Below the pieces are notes generated by a model. It was not told where the DNA came from. It worked only from the letters and a program-made list of their open reading frames with translations, and searched no databases. A stretch of DNA of 64,000 nucleotides, taken from an uncultured Clostridia bacterium (GTDB taxonomy: Bacteria; Bacillota; Clostridia; Peptostreptococcales; Anaerovoracaceae). The first letter of the stretch is position 1. The number at the start of each line of letters is the position of its first letter. The position numbers and the translations under genes were made by a program. Positions 24,633 through 33,989 of the stretch are shown here, in pieces. Location: contig CALWPQ010000028.1 of NCBI GenBank assembly GCA_944383465.1, positions 1-64,000 on the forward strand. The letters are read 5' to 3'.

Positions 24633-27140
24633 ATGAACAAGAAAGCACAAAGAGTACTCGAGTACGATAAAATAATTGAAATGCTTACAGCGCAGGCCTC
24701 CTCCGAAATGACAAAACGCTTCATTTCGGGGGTAAAGCCTCTGCGCGGTATAAGTGAAATCCGTGAGAATCTCGCGGAGACTACGGAAGCCGCCCGGATT
24801 ATCGCCCGCAAAGGACCTGCTCCTCTGGGCGCTTTTTATGATATAGAGGGAAGCGTGCGCTTTGCCGAAAAAGGCGGCATTCTGACGATGCGGCCGCTTC
24901 TTCAGATTTTGTACAATTTAAAATCGGCACGAGCCTGCTCTGTATTTTTGAAGAATGATGCGGAAGATTGCCCGGCAGTGCTCGGTATTGCGGAGGTTAT
25001 TGCCGTTGTCCGTGCGCTCGAAGATGATATAGAGCGCTGCATTATTTCCGAAGATGAAATGAGCGACAGCGCGAGCACGGAGCTTAAAAATATAAGGCGC
25101 AGCATCGTGCGGCAGAACGAGAACATACGCGCGCGCATAAATCAGATACTGAATTCGCAGGAGAACAGGACGCTTCTTCAGGATGCGATAGTGACGATGC
25201 GCGGCGGCAGATATGTAATACCCGTAAAGCAGGAGCACAGAGCGCGTTTTCCGGGTATTGTGCACGATCAGTCGCAGTCGGGGGCGACGCTCTTCATAGA
25301 GCCGCAGGTGATAGTTAATCTCAATAATGAACTGCGCGAGCTTGAGATGGCGGAAAAGGCGGAGATCGAGAGGATACTCGCGGAGCTTTCGGGCGGTGTG
25401 GCTGCTCATGCTGCTGAGATCATCAACAATCAAAAGCTGCTCGTGAAGCTCGACTTTATATTTGCCAAAGGCAAGCTGTCGAAGCTGATGAACGGCGAGC
25501 CGCCGGAGATGAACGAAGATGGCGTGCTGGAGCTTAAAGGCGCGCGCCATCCTCTGATTGATGCCGCCAAAGTGGTACCTGTGTCACTGGAAATAGGAAA
25601 GTCATACAGCACTCTTGTAATAACGGGACCGAATACGGGCGGCAAGACGGTGACTTTAAAGACCGTGGGACTGACGGCGATGATGGCGCAGTCGGGTCTC
25701 CATATCGCGGCAAATCCGGGGTCGAAGCTGCCCGTTTTTAAGAATATTTTTGCCGATATAGGCGACGAACAGAGTATAGAGCAGAGTTTGTCCACATTCT
25801 CGTCGCATATGAACAATATAGTGTATATAACGAAAAAAGCGGGGAAGGACACGCTGGTGCTCGTCGATGAACTCGGCAGCGGCACCGATCCGACAGAGGG
25901 TGCGGCGCTTGCTGTTTCCGTGCTCGATTTTTTGAAGTCGGCGGGTGCGCTGACATTTGCGACCACGCATTACAACGAGCTTAAGAAGTACGCAATATCG
26001 ACGGACGGAGTTATGAATGCTTCCATGCAGTTTGATGTGGAGACGCTTTCTCCGACATATAAGCTGCTTGTGGGAGCACCCGGACGTTCGAATGCGTTTG
26101 AAATATCGGAAAAGCTGGGACTTCCGGCAGCGATAATCGCGCGCGCGCGCGGACTCATAGAGAGCGGTGATCTCGAATTTGAAGATGTGGTGTCCGCTAT
26201 TGAGCGCGACAGGCGGGAGGCTGAAGCCGAACGCGACGAGGCACTAATGCTTAAGATAGAGATGCAGAAGCAGAAGGCAGAGATTGATAAGTTGCAGGCG
26301 CGCCTCGCGGAGCAGAAAGAGAAGATACTCAGTTCGGCGCGCGAAGAGGCAAGACAGCTTGTGCGCGAAGCGCGCGAGGTGTCGCGCGAGGTGACGGCGG
26401 AGCTAAAAGAGCTGTCGAAGGTGGAGTCTCTCGGTGAGAGGACGCGCCGGCTCGACGAAAGCCGCAGCAGGCTGCGTGCGGCAAGCGCCAAATACCGCGA
26501 AAAGGTATCTGCTGCCGATACGGATTTTGAACCTGTGGATCCGGCAAAGCTTTTCATCGGTCACAGGGTAAAGGTGATGACGATAGGGCAGAACGGCGAA
26601 GTGCTCACGCTGCCCGACAGCAAAGGCGACTTGCTAGTGCAGGTTGGCATCATGAAGATAAATGCAAATGTAAAGGACCTGATGTCGATAGAGCAGGGCA
26701 AAGGCAGGAGTGCAGGCAGCGCAGGCAAGGGGCTTAAGCGGCGCGGTCCTGCGGGCGCGGGCTTTGGTCCCGCAGGCGGAAGCAGCAGCGGCTCTGCGGG
26801 CGGCTCAGGCAAGGGCTCGCAATTCGGAGCTTCGGGTGCAGGTTCCGGCAGCGGAACGGGGTACGGAGCGCTCTACCGCTCTAAGGTAATGAGCGTGCCG
26901 CTCACCATAAATGTGCAGGGCGAAAATCTCGACAGCGCCGTCGCCGATGTCGATAAGTACCTCGACGATGCCTTTATGGCAGGACTCGAGGAAGTGACCG
27001 TAATACACGGCCGCGGCGAGGGCATCCTCAAAAACGGCATCGCGCAGCTTTTAAGACGCCATAAGCACGTGGATTCGTTCCGCCGCGGCGCCTACAACGA
27101 AGGCGGCGACGGCGTTACTGTAGTCCGCCTTAAGAAATAG
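24633..27140 (+). CDS. mutS2: Endonuclease MutS2
   Basis: MutS-family ATPase without the mismatch-recognition domain; MutS2 acts against recombination and in rescue of collided ribosomes in B. subtilis. The 835 residues comprise clamp and lever helices (about 1-300), the ATPase domain (Walker A GPNTGGKTVTLKT near 333, Walker B LVLVDELGSGTDPTEG near 412), a coiled coil (about 515-620), a KOW-like part (about 630-690) and the C-terminal Smr nuclease domain (about 760-835, VIHGRGEGILKNGI). A Gly/Ser/Ala-rich insert of about 55 residues at 690-745 separates the last two and looks unstructured. Confidence 0.94.
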   Translation: MNKKAQRVLEYDKIIEMLTAQASSEMTKRFISGVKPLRGISEIRENLAETTEAARIIARKGPAPLGAFYDIEGSVRFAEKGGILTMRPLLQILYNLKSARACSVFLKNDAEDCPAVLGIAEVIAVVRALEDDIERCIISEDEMSDSASTELKNIRRSIVRQNENIRARINQILNSQENRTLLQDAIVTMRGGRYVIPVKQEHRARFPGIVHDQSQSGATLFIEPQVIVNLNNELRELEMAEKAEIERILAELSGGVAAHAAEIINNQKLLVKLDFIFAKGKLSKLMNGEPPEMNEDGVLELKGARHPLIDAAKVVPVSLEIGKSYSTLVITGPNTGGKTVTLKTVGLTAMMAQSGLHIAANPGSKLPVFKNIFADIGDEQSIEQSLSTFSSHMNNIVYITKKAGKDTLVLVDELGSGTDPTEGAALAVSVLDFLKSAGALTFATTHYNELKKYAISTDGVMNASMQFDVETLSPTYKLLVGAPGRSNAFEISEKLGLPAAIIARARGLIESGDLEFEDVVSAIERDRREAEAERDEALMLKIEMQKQKAEIDKLQARLAEQKEKILSSAREEARQLVREAREVSREVTAELKELSKVESLGERTRRLDESRSRLRAASAKYREKVSAADTDFEPVDPAKLFIGHRVKVMTIGQNGEVLTLPDSKGDLLVQVGIMKINANVKDLMSIEQGKGRSAGSAGKGLKRRGPAGAGFGPAGGSSSGSAGGSGKGSQFGASGAGSGSGTGYGALYRSKVMSVPLTINVQGENLDSAVADVDKYLDDAFMAGLEEVTVIHGRGEGILKNGIAQLLRRHKHVDSFRRGAYNEGGDGVTVVRLKK

Positions 27141-27165
27141 CAAAGGCAGAAAAGGAGATATTGCA

Positions 27166-27654
27166 ATGGAAATCAGATATGTCGCTCAAAGTGATGATCC
27201 ACTTGAAATAAGCAATATATATGAAAGCAGTTGGAAATACGCGTATAAGAATATTATTCCGCAGGACTATCTTGACAGTATTCCAAAAGGGCATTGGGCA
27301 GACAATATCAATCAGGAGAGCAGGAATAATCTGGTCGTAATAGAAGATGGAGTTATTATAGGTACTGCGAGTTTTTGTAAGTCGAGGTGGGAAGAGTACA
27401 GCGATTACGGAGAAATTGTTTCCATATATTTCTTACCCGAGTATATTGGCAAAGGCTACGGCAGTTTATTGTTAAAAAGATGTGTTGAGGAATTGCAGCA
27501 GCGCGGTTTTGATAAGATGCTTTTATGGGTTTTGGAGGATAACTGCAGAGCCAGAAGCTTTTATGAAAAAAATGGTTTTTTGTGTGCAGAAGTGTTTTTA
27601 GAAGATAATATCGGGGGAAAAGATTTAAGAGAGGCTCTTTATCTTGCTGTTTAG
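27166..27654 (+). CDS. GNAT family N-acetyltransferase
   Basis: A 162-residue single-domain acetyl-CoA-dependent acyltransferase. The acetyl-CoA pyrophosphate-binding loop is LPEYIGKGYGSLLLKRC (about 91-107), and the C-terminal part (LWVLEDNCRARSFYEKNGF) is typical. The substrate cannot be predicted. AAAGGAG precedes the start. The 120 bases after it contain no convincing gene, only a short open frame in another phase. Confidence 0.88.
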   Translation: MEIRYVAQSDDPLEISNIYESSWKYAYKNIIPQDYLDSIPKGHWADNINQESRNNLVVIEDGVIIGTASFCKSRWEEYSDYGEIVSIYFLPEYIGKGYGSLLLKRCVEELQQRGFDKMLLWVLEDNCRARSFYEKNGFLCAEVFLEDNIGGKDLREALYLAV

Positions 27655-27774
27655 AAAAAATCCAGCGTACAGAACAGATAGAATTAAGACTTGTGAATGC
27701 AATCATACTTGTTCTTTAACGGATAAATCAAAATCGGATGATGTAATAAAGAAACTGATTAGGAGATAAAGCAG

Positions 27775-28137
27775 ATGAGACTGAAAAATGTATTGATTGT
27801 TGTTAAGGATATTGAAAAATCAAAGAAATTTTATCACGATTTGTTCGGGCTGGAAACAGTGATTGACAATGACGGCAATATGGTTTTGACGGAGGGGCTT
27901 GCGCTTCAGGACGAAAAAATTTGGAGAGACTTTCTCGGAAGAGATATTATTCCGGAGAGCAATTCCTGCGAGCTGTATTTTGAAGAACGCGATATAGAAG
28001 CATTTATTCTGAAACTTGAAAAGCTGTATCCTTCTGTTAAATATGTCAACCGACTGATGACGCACAGCTGGGGACAGAAAGTGATTCGTTTTTACGATCC
28101 GGACGGCAATTTGATCGAAGTCGGAACGCCGATGTAA
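27775..28137 (+). CDS. VOC family (glyoxalase/bleomycin resistance-like) protein
   Basis: A 120-residue protein with the vicinal oxygen chelate fold: two beta-alpha-beta-beta-beta modules, seen as LKNVLIVVKDIEKSKKFYHDLFGL at the N-terminus and WGQKVIRFYDPDGNLIEVG at the C-terminus. Candidate metal ligands include E115 in LIEVG. Members include glyoxalase I, dioxygenases and antibiotic-binding proteins; I cannot choose. AGGAGA precedes the ATG. It lies in a loose row of single-gene enzymes. Confidence 0.85.
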   Translation: MRLKNVLIVVKDIEKSKKFYHDLFGLETVIDNDGNMVLTEGLALQDEKIWRDFLGRDIIPESNSCELYFEERDIEAFILKLEKLYPSVKYVNRLMTHSWGQKVIRFYDPDGNLIEVGTPM

Positions 28138-28193
28138 TATTCGGCGCGCATGAATTAACATAAATGTTTTGTGAGCCGGAAAGGGGAGCGGGA

Positions 28194-29093
28194 ATGGATT
28201 TGCTGAAAATTGCTTTGCTGCAGATTGCGCCGTGCGGCATGCTCAATGAAAATCTCGAAAAGGGAATCGAATACTGCCGAAAAGCAAAAGAGAAAGGTGC
28301 GGATATTGCGCTGTTCCCGGAAATGTGGAGCTGTGGATATGATATTTACGAAAAGTCCGCCGATGCATTGACGGCAGAGGCGATTGCCAAGGACAGCGAT
28401 TTTTTGCGTACGTTCAGCAGGCTCGCCAAAGAACTCAATATGGCAATCGGAGTAACGCTGCTCGAAAAGTGCGAAAGCGCACCGCAAAGTCAAAGCGCTC
28501 CGCGCAATTCGCTCGTGTTGTTTGACAGATACGGTGAGCGCAGGCTTGTCTACGCAAAGGTGCATACATGCGATTTCGGAGCAGAGCGGAATTTGACGCC
28601 GGGAGACGATTTTTATGTCACAGATCTCGATACGGCCTGCGGCATTGTAAAAGTCGGAGCGATGATTTGTTACGACAGGGAATTTCCCGAAAGCGCGAGA
28701 ATTCTGATGCTTAAAGGCGCAGAGCTGATTCTCGTGCCCAACGCCTGCCCGATGGAAATAAACCGCCTGGCGCAGCTTCGCGGCAGAGCCTACGAGAATA
28801 TGACGGCAATCGCAACTTGCAATTATCCCGAAACTGTGCCCGACTGCAACGGAAGATCGAGTGTTTTTGACGGAGTGGCATATCTTCCTGAAACTGCGGT
28901 CTCGCGCGATACTTGTATTCTTATGGCGGACGGAAAAGAAGGTATTTATACTGCCGAGCTTAATTTGCGGAGTCTTCGCAGTTACCGCGCAAGCGAAGTG
29001 CACGGCAACGCGTACAGACATCCTAAGAAATACGAAATTTTGACGGACACGGCGGTTGACGAGCCGTTTGTAAGAGCGGATCGCCGTGATTAG
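28194..29093 (+). CDS. Nitrilase-superfamily carbon-nitrogen hydrolase
   Basis: Cytoplasmic amidase-type enzyme of 299 residues with the alpha-beta-beta-alpha nitrilase fold. The Glu-Lys-Cys triad is visible as FPEMWS (Glu), YAKVHTCDF (Lys) and MICYDREFPES (Cys). Substrates in the family include omega-amides, ureidopropionate and carbamoyl-putrescine; none can be chosen here. The frame is open to 28164, but AGGGGAG next to the ATG at 28194 and the family N-terminus LKIALLQIAP fix the start. A strong terminator follows at 29171. Confidence 0.9.
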   Translation: MDLLKIALLQIAPCGMLNENLEKGIEYCRKAKEKGADIALFPEMWSCGYDIYEKSADALTAEAIAKDSDFLRTFSRLAKELNMAIGVTLLEKCESAPQSQSAPRNSLVLFDRYGERRLVYAKVHTCDFGAERNLTPGDDFYVTDLDTACGIVKVGAMICYDREFPESARILMLKGAELILVPNACPMEINRLAQLRGRAYENMTAIATCNYPETVPDCNGRSSVFDGVAYLPETAVSRDTCILMADGKEGIYTAELNLRSLRSYRASEVHGNAYRHPKKYEILTDTAVDEPFVRADRRD

Positions 29094-29170
29094 CAGACAG
29101 CAAACCGAACGCTTTTATTTTTTCTGCGGGGCAAAGAGATGGCTGCTTATAAAATATCGGATTTTGAAAA

Positions 29171-29203
29171 GATACATTTCAATTGAGGAAATGTATCTTT
29201 TTT
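29171..29203 (+). terminator. Terminator after the nitrilase-family gene
   Basis: A perfect 10-bp stem GATACATTTC/GAAATGTATC with a 7-base loop is followed by six T residues. Confidence 0.88.
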
Positions 29204-29353
29204 ATGTGCATGCCTGAAAAGATAATTGCGGCAAAGGATGGATATGTAAAATTTCAAAATATGCATTCGGACTCAAATTGCGAAAAATGATATATATCAT
29301 AACTGAGTGTTTTTCGATGTAGTAAAAAACATATGGTAAAAGTATGCGGAGTA

Positions 29354-29362
29354 TGGTATAAT
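29354..29362 (+). promoter_or_regulatory. Extended -10 promoter upstream of the DUF523 gene
   Basis: TGGTATAAT at 29354-29362 is an extended -10 box; the -35 at 17 bases (TGGTAA) is weak. A second extended -10 (TGATATAGT, 29474-29482) lies close to the start codon and could give a short-leader transcript. Confidence 0.5.
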
Positions 29363-29365
29363 ATT

Positions 29366-29426
29366 TGCAATTACTTGCTTCTGCAAGGGTGCAGACAAAT
29401 TTGCGCAAGGCTGCAAGCGAATTGCA
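29366..29426 (+). other. Structured 5' leader of the DUF523 gene
   Basis: The leader of about 137 bases is rich in TGCA-containing repeats. TGCAATT (29366-29372) can pair with AATTGCA (29420-29426), and CTTGC (29374-29378) with GCAAG either next to it (29383-29387) or distally (29413-29417). The alternative pairings resemble an RNA switch but match no class I know. Confidence 0.35.
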
Positions 29427-29505
29427 GGTACAGACAGCGCAGACAGGCAACGAAAAAAGCATATTTGAAATTATGATATAGTATGATACGGGAAGGAAAA
29501 GGAAA

Positions 29506-29973
29506 ATGTATCTTATAAGCGGCTGCCTTTTGGGTCACAATTGTAAATACAGCGGCGGAAACAATCTGTGCGGCGATGTAAAAAGCTTCGCCGAAGAGCA
29601 CAGCTTTTTTGCCGTGTGTCCCGAGACCGCAGGGGAGCTTCCCGTGCCGCGGCCGCCTGCAGAAAGGCTGGGCGGCAGAGTCTTTGACAAAGACGGTCAG
29701 GATGTCACATATGCTTTTGTCCGAGGCAGCGAGAAGTGTATGGAAGCGGCGGAAGCAGAGGCCCGAAGGCGAGGCGAGAAGATAGAAGGCGCGGTGCTCA
29801 AAGCGCGGAGTCCTTCGTGCGGGCGAGGCGTCATATACGACGGCACATTCACGGGCAGAACGATACCGGGCGACGGTGTTTTTACCGAGATGCTGCTTGA
29901 GCGCGGGATTCCCGTTTATACGGAAGATACGCTCAAAGAACTCGAAGAATTAGTAAAGCGAAGAGGGGCGTAG
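29506..29973 (+). CDS. DUF523 family protein
   Basis: A 155-residue protein of the DUF523 family (YbbK-like), which has no established function. The family signature is the N-terminal SGCLLGHNCKYSGGNN, then FFAVCPETAGELPVPRPPAE and the cysteine motif LKARSPSCGRGVIYDG. The conserved cysteines suggest a metal or Fe-S site, which is inference. It is preceded by an unusually long structured leader. Confidence 0.88.
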   Translation: MYLISGCLLGHNCKYSGGNNLCGDVKSFAEEHSFFAVCPETAGELPVPRPPAERLGGRVFDKDGQDVTYAFVRGSEKCMEAAEAEARRRGEKIEGAVLKARSPSCGRGVIYDGTFTGRTIPGDGVFTEMLLERGIPVYTEDTLKELEELVKRRGA

Positions 29974-30037
29974 CTGCTCCGGATTTTACATAAAGATAAC
30001 GAGAAACGATAATCATATATAGAGAAAGGATTGAAAG

Positions 30038-31756
30038 ATGATAAATTATAAAGAAGAGATTGCGAAGATTTTAGCGGATGCCGATATAGGCCTTTCGTTT
30101 GACGAGATTAAAGAAATCGTAGAGGTGCCTTCGGACAGCAAGATGGGTGATTATGCGTTCCCTTGCTTTAAGCTCGCAAAGGTGCTGAGAAAAGCGCCGC
30201 CGATGATTGCTAAAGATATTGCTGAAAAGATTACGGGAAAAGATTTGTTTGAAAAGGTTGAAAGTGTGAATGCGTATGTAAATATGTACATTTCCAAGCA
30301 GAATTTTATAGAACATGTAGTTCCGGAAATTGTAAATGCGGGTGATTCTTTTGGCAGAAGCAATATCGGTGAAGGAAGACCGCTCATCGTCGAGTACTCG
30401 TCACCGAACATCTGCAAGCCGTTTCACATCGGCCATATCCGTTCGACGGTAATCGGAAATGCGCTCTATAAGATATATGACGCCATCGGCTACGATGTTA
30501 TCAGAATAAATCACCTCGGCGACTACGGCACTCAGTTCGGTAAGATGATAGTCGCGTACAGACTTTGGGGAAATAAGGAAGATGTTGAAAGAGAGCCGAT
30601 TAAAACGCTTCTTTCATATTATACGAAATTCCATGTTGAAGTTGAAACGCATCCGGAGCTTGACGATGAAGCGAGAAAAGTGTTCGTAAAGCTCGAAGCC
30701 GGGGAAAAGGAAGAGGTTGAGCTCTGGCAGTGGTTCAGAGAAATGTCGCTCAAGGAATTCAACCGCGTATACGATATGCTCGATATAAAATTCGATTCAT
30801 ACAACGGTGAGAGCTTCTATTCGGATAAGATGCCGAGAATTGTAAACGAGCTCAAGGAAAAGGGACTTCTTCAGGAGTCTCAGGGCGCGCAGGTTGTGGA
30901 TCTTTCTGAATACGGTATGCCGCCGGCACTCGTAACAAAGTCGGACGGCTCGTCGCTCTACCTCACAAGGGATATCGCGGCTGCCGTTTACAGAAAGGAA
31001 ACTTACAATTTTGTAAAGAATATATATGTCGTTGCCTCGCAGCAGAATCTGCACTTCCAGCAGTGGTTTAAGGTAGTTGAGCTTCTCGGCTACGAGTGGG
31101 CCAAGGACTGCGTGCACGTTCCGTTTGGTATGGTTTCGCTCGAAGACGGCACGATGTCGACAAGACACGGAAGAGTTGTATTCCTTGAGGATGTGCTCAA
31201 TAAAGCCGTAGATCAGACGAGAGAGATAGTAAAAGAAAAGGGCGTAAATACGGAAAACCTCGAAGAGACGGCCAAGGCTGTCGGCATCGGCGCCGTAATA
31301 TTCCAGGAGCTTTCCAACAACAGAATCAAGGACTATGTTTTCTCTTGGGACAGAGTTCTCAACTTTGAAGGCGAAACGGGTCCGTATGTGCAGTATACTC
31401 ATGCGAGAGCGTGCTCGGTACTCCGAAATGCGGGAGAGGAGCTTGTCGCAAAAGCATGTGAGTTTAAAGATATAGACTTTTCGTACCTCACAGGCGATGC
31501 CGCTTATACGCTGGTAAAGCTCATGTATGAGCTGCCTGATGTTATCGTGGATGCTGCCGAGAAATATGAGCCGTCTGTTGTGACAAGACACCTGATAGAC
31601 ATTGCGCAGGGCTTCAACCGTTTCTATCATGAAGAGCATATACTCGTTGACAACGAAGCGGAAAAGCTGGCTAAGGTTGCGCTTGTAAAGGCGGCGAAGA
31701 ATGTCATCGCCAACGGTCTTGCTCTTCTGGGCATGAAGGCGCCTGAAAAGATGTAA
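30038..31756 (+). CDS. argS: Arginyl-tRNA synthetase
   Basis: Class I synthetase of 572 residues that charges tRNA-Arg. It has the N-terminal additional domain (about 1-90), the Rossmann fold with the HIGH motif (PNICKPFHIGHIRST near residue 130), a KMSKS-like loop reading TMSTRHG near residue 374, and the C-terminal all-helical anticodon-binding DALR domain (from about 455, GPYVQYTHARACSVLRNAG). An AAAGGA site precedes the ATG. A radical SAM gene follows after 25 bases, probably in the same transcript. Confidence 0.96.
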   Translation: MINYKEEIAKILADADIGLSFDEIKEIVEVPSDSKMGDYAFPCFKLAKVLRKAPPMIAKDIAEKITGKDLFEKVESVNAYVNMYISKQNFIEHVVPEIVNAGDSFGRSNIGEGRPLIVEYSSPNICKPFHIGHIRSTVIGNALYKIYDAIGYDVIRINHLGDYGTQFGKMIVAYRLWGNKEDVEREPIKTLLSYYTKFHVEVETHPELDDEARKVFVKLEAGEKEEVELWQWFREMSLKEFNRVYDMLDIKFDSYNGESFYSDKMPRIVNELKEKGLLQESQGAQVVDLSEYGMPPALVTKSDGSSLYLTRDIAAAVYRKETYNFVKNIYVVASQQNLHFQQWFKVVELLGYEWAKDCVHVPFGMVSLEDGTMSTRHGRVVFLEDVLNKAVDQTREIVKEKGVNTENLEETAKAVGIGAVIFQELSNNRIKDYVFSWDRVLNFEGETGPYVQYTHARACSVLRNAGEELVAKACEFKDIDFSYLTGDAAYTLVKLMYELPDVIVDAAEKYEPSVVTRHLIDIAQGFNRFYHEEHILVDNEAEKLAKVALVKAAKNVIANGLALLGMKAPEKM

Positions 31757-31781
31757 TATAGGGGAGTTTTTAGGGATTATT

Positions 31782-32660
31782 ATGAGATATGAAGGAATGA
31801 TATATAGGCCTCCGAGTGAGGCCTATAGCTTACTTTTGCAGGTTACGATAGGCTGCTCGCACAACAAGTGCAGATTTTGCAGTATGTTCAAGGATAAGAA
31901 TTTTCGCGTGCGTGGCATAGAAGAAATTTTCCGCGATATAGACGAGTGCCGCATGGCGTACAGGTATGTAGACAGAGTATTTCTCTGCGATGGCGATGCG
32001 CTGTGCCTGGCGACAGATAAGCTGCTTGCGATACTCGAATATATAGGAAAGAAATTTCCGGAATGCGAGAGGGTGAATGTGTACGGCTCGCCTAAAGATG
32101 TACTGAGAAAGACGCCGGAAGAGCTCGTGCTGCTCAGAAACGCCGGTATGGAAATGATATATATAGGAGCGGAATCAGGATCCGATAAGGTGCTTGCTGA
32201 TGTCTGCAAAGGTGCGACGCGGGATGAAATAATAGAAGCGGTGCGCCGCATAGAGGATGCGGGTATCAAGGCTTCTGTAACATTTATATCGGGTCTGGCG
32301 GGAAGAGACGGCTGGCGCGAGCACGCGGTTGAAACAGGCACGATGATAAGCGAGATGAGACCGTCGTACGCCGCGCTTCTGACGCTGATGACGGAAGAAG
32401 GCGCGCCGCTCACGGAAGATGTAAAAAGCGGCAAATTCAAGCTTTTGTCGCCGGAAGAAGTGATTGCTGAAACGGCGCTGCTGCTGGAAAATGTAAATCT
32501 GCCTGAGGATGCGGAGTGCGTGTTCCGCAGCAATCATGCTTCAAATTACCTTTCGCTTGCCGGCAATCTGCCTGCAGACAAAGAGAAAATGCTCGCGCAG
32601 CTGCGGCGGGCGATGCAGGATCGCGGAATGCTCAAAGACGAGCGCTTTCGAGCGCTGTAA
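31782..32660 (+). CDS. Radical SAM protein with a CX4CX2C cluster motif
   Basis: A 292-residue radical SAM enzyme. The Fe-S cluster motif is GCSHNKCRFC, that is CX4CX2C rather than the usual CX3CX2C. Downstream motifs are the GGE-equivalent region near FLCDGDAL, and IGAESGSDKVL, which is typical of the Elp3/HemN-like superfamily. There is no B12 domain or SPASM extension. The reaction is unknown. It follows argS closely and has no own terminator before it. Confidence 0.83.
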   Translation: MRYEGMIYRPPSEAYSLLLQVTIGCSHNKCRFCSMFKDKNFRVRGIEEIFRDIDECRMAYRYVDRVFLCDGDALCLATDKLLAILEYIGKKFPECERVNVYGSPKDVLRKTPEELVLLRNAGMEMIYIGAESGSDKVLADVCKGATRDEIIEAVRRIEDAGIKASVTFISGLAGRDGWREHAVETGTMISEMRPSYAALLTLMTEEGAPLTEDVKSGKFKLLSPEEVIAETALLLENVNLPEDAECVFRSNHASNYLSLAGNLPADKEKMLAQLRRAMQDRGMLKDERFRAL

Positions 32661-32798
32661 AGCGGAGCTTTAGGCGACGAATTTTAGCAAAATTGAAAGA
32701 AATGTTATATAAATAAGCCGCTTTGAGCTTCACTGGCGGCATTATCGGGCTTTTCACGACGAGAAGACTTTTGCCGGAATGGAAAAAAGGAAAGAAAA

Positions 32799-33887
32799 AT
32801 GCTGAAAGAAAGACTGAAACCATATTTTGAAGAACTCGTAAAATCATATGTGTTTAACGAGCTTTCTGTTGATTTTTTAAATAAAATAGGCGCATCCGAC
32901 ATTCTGCTGGGCGTACCTATGCCAATAAAAGAAAGCATGCTTACAAACAGTAAAGGTGTATCGCTTACTGTGCTCGATATAGCGCGTGCTGCGGCTGTCG
33001 TGCTTGGCTGCGATCCTGATTTTCCGTATGCCGAAACTTATAAGCTGTTTTTACAGCGAATATTTAAGGAAAAGACGGAAGAAGTTCTCGTAAGCGAAGG
33101 CTATGAGAGGTTCAGCAGTGCGAGTGCTGGTGTGAGTGCTGAAACTGCTGAAAGCGCCGGATGTACGGTTGATGGTAAAGGCTCTGAGCAGAGGAAAAAT
33201 GAGCTGCTTGAAGCAGCGTGTTTTTTTAGAGCGGCGATAATTATAAATGCAGTGTCGTTAAACGGGCTTTACGGCTATGCGCTCTGCTGCCGGGAGCTTT
33301 ATCTTGATGCGGATGAAGAAACATATATCGGAAAATTTAAGGCGGAGTCTATAGAAACTCTGGAAACGCTTACGATCAAACATCCTGATTTTGCTTTTGC
33401 ATATTATTATTTGGGGTATGCGTATCTCAATATGGGACTGTATACGAAAGCGTATCTTGTGTGGAAAGATTTTCTTCAAAAAATAGATGGCAGCTCTTCC
33501 AAAGATGAGTTGAATGACGAGATAAACGAAATTAAAGGGAGGATGGCGTCGCTGGCGGCACCTATGGAAATAGAAGCGGGTGTTGCGGCCGTGACATCAG
33601 GCAGGTATCACGAGGGCATAGAGATACTTTCAGAGTACACGCAAAGTGAGTTTTCTGCGTGGTGGCCGATGCATTATTATATAGGTGTGGCATACGAAAG
33701 TATAGGAAAGGCAGAGGAAGCGATCGCAGCTTTTAAAAAAGCGCTCGAATTCAGCCCGTCGAATATAGAGGTAATGGACGAGCTCGTTGCTGTATACTGT
33801 GCGCTCGGTGATAAGGAAAATGAATTAAAGTATGCGAGAAAGATAGAAGTTGTGCGCAAAAATTACGAGCAAGAAGTAAGCTTATAG
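32799..33887 (+). CDS. Tetratricopeptide-repeat protein
   Basis: A 362-residue soluble protein without signal peptide or membrane segment. The N-terminal 120 residues are of unknown fold; an Ala/Ser/Glu-rich stretch at about 105-130 looks like a linker. From about 140 onward there are TPR-like helical pairs, the clearest being HPDFAFAYYYLGYAYLNMGLYTKAYLVW and MHYYIGVAYESIGKAEEAIAAFKKALEFSPSN. It should mediate protein-protein contacts; its partner is unknown. It ends at a strong bidirectional terminator. Confidence 0.8.
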   Translation: MLKERLKPYFEELVKSYVFNELSVDFLNKIGASDILLGVPMPIKESMLTNSKGVSLTVLDIARAAAVVLGCDPDFPYAETYKLFLQRIFKEKTEEVLVSEGYERFSSASAGVSAETAESAGCTVDGKGSEQRKNELLEAACFFRAAIIINAVSLNGLYGYALCCRELYLDADEETYIGKFKAESIETLETLTIKHPDFAFAYYYLGYAYLNMGLYTKAYLVWKDFLQKIDGSSSKDELNDEINEIKGRMASLAAPMEIEAGVAAVTSGRYHEGIEILSEYTQSEFSAWWPMHYYIGVAYESIGKAEEAIAAFKKALEFSPSNIEVMDELVAVYCALGDKENELKYARKIEVVRKNYEQEVSL

Positions 33888-33906
33888 CAGATTTTAAATG
33901 ATAATT

Positions 33907-33955
33907 AAAAAAGGGGCTGTCTCTATCTATTTTGTTTTGAGACAGCCCCTTTTTC
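33907..33955. terminator. Bidirectional terminator between convergent genes
   Basis: A 16-bp stem with A-rich and T-rich feet (33907-33922 with 33939-33954) around a 16-base loop serves the TPR gene on the plus strand and the ornithine cyclodeaminase-family gene on the minus strand. Confidence 0.9.
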
Positions 33956-33989
33956 TATATTTGTAATTAGATAATCTATAATTTTGCGC

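Noticed and set aside
27655-27774. Open frame of about 36 codons after the GNAT gene ending in AGGAGATAA
   Set aside because: No start codon and no recognisable family; the final bases are simply the ribosome binding site of the VOC gene.
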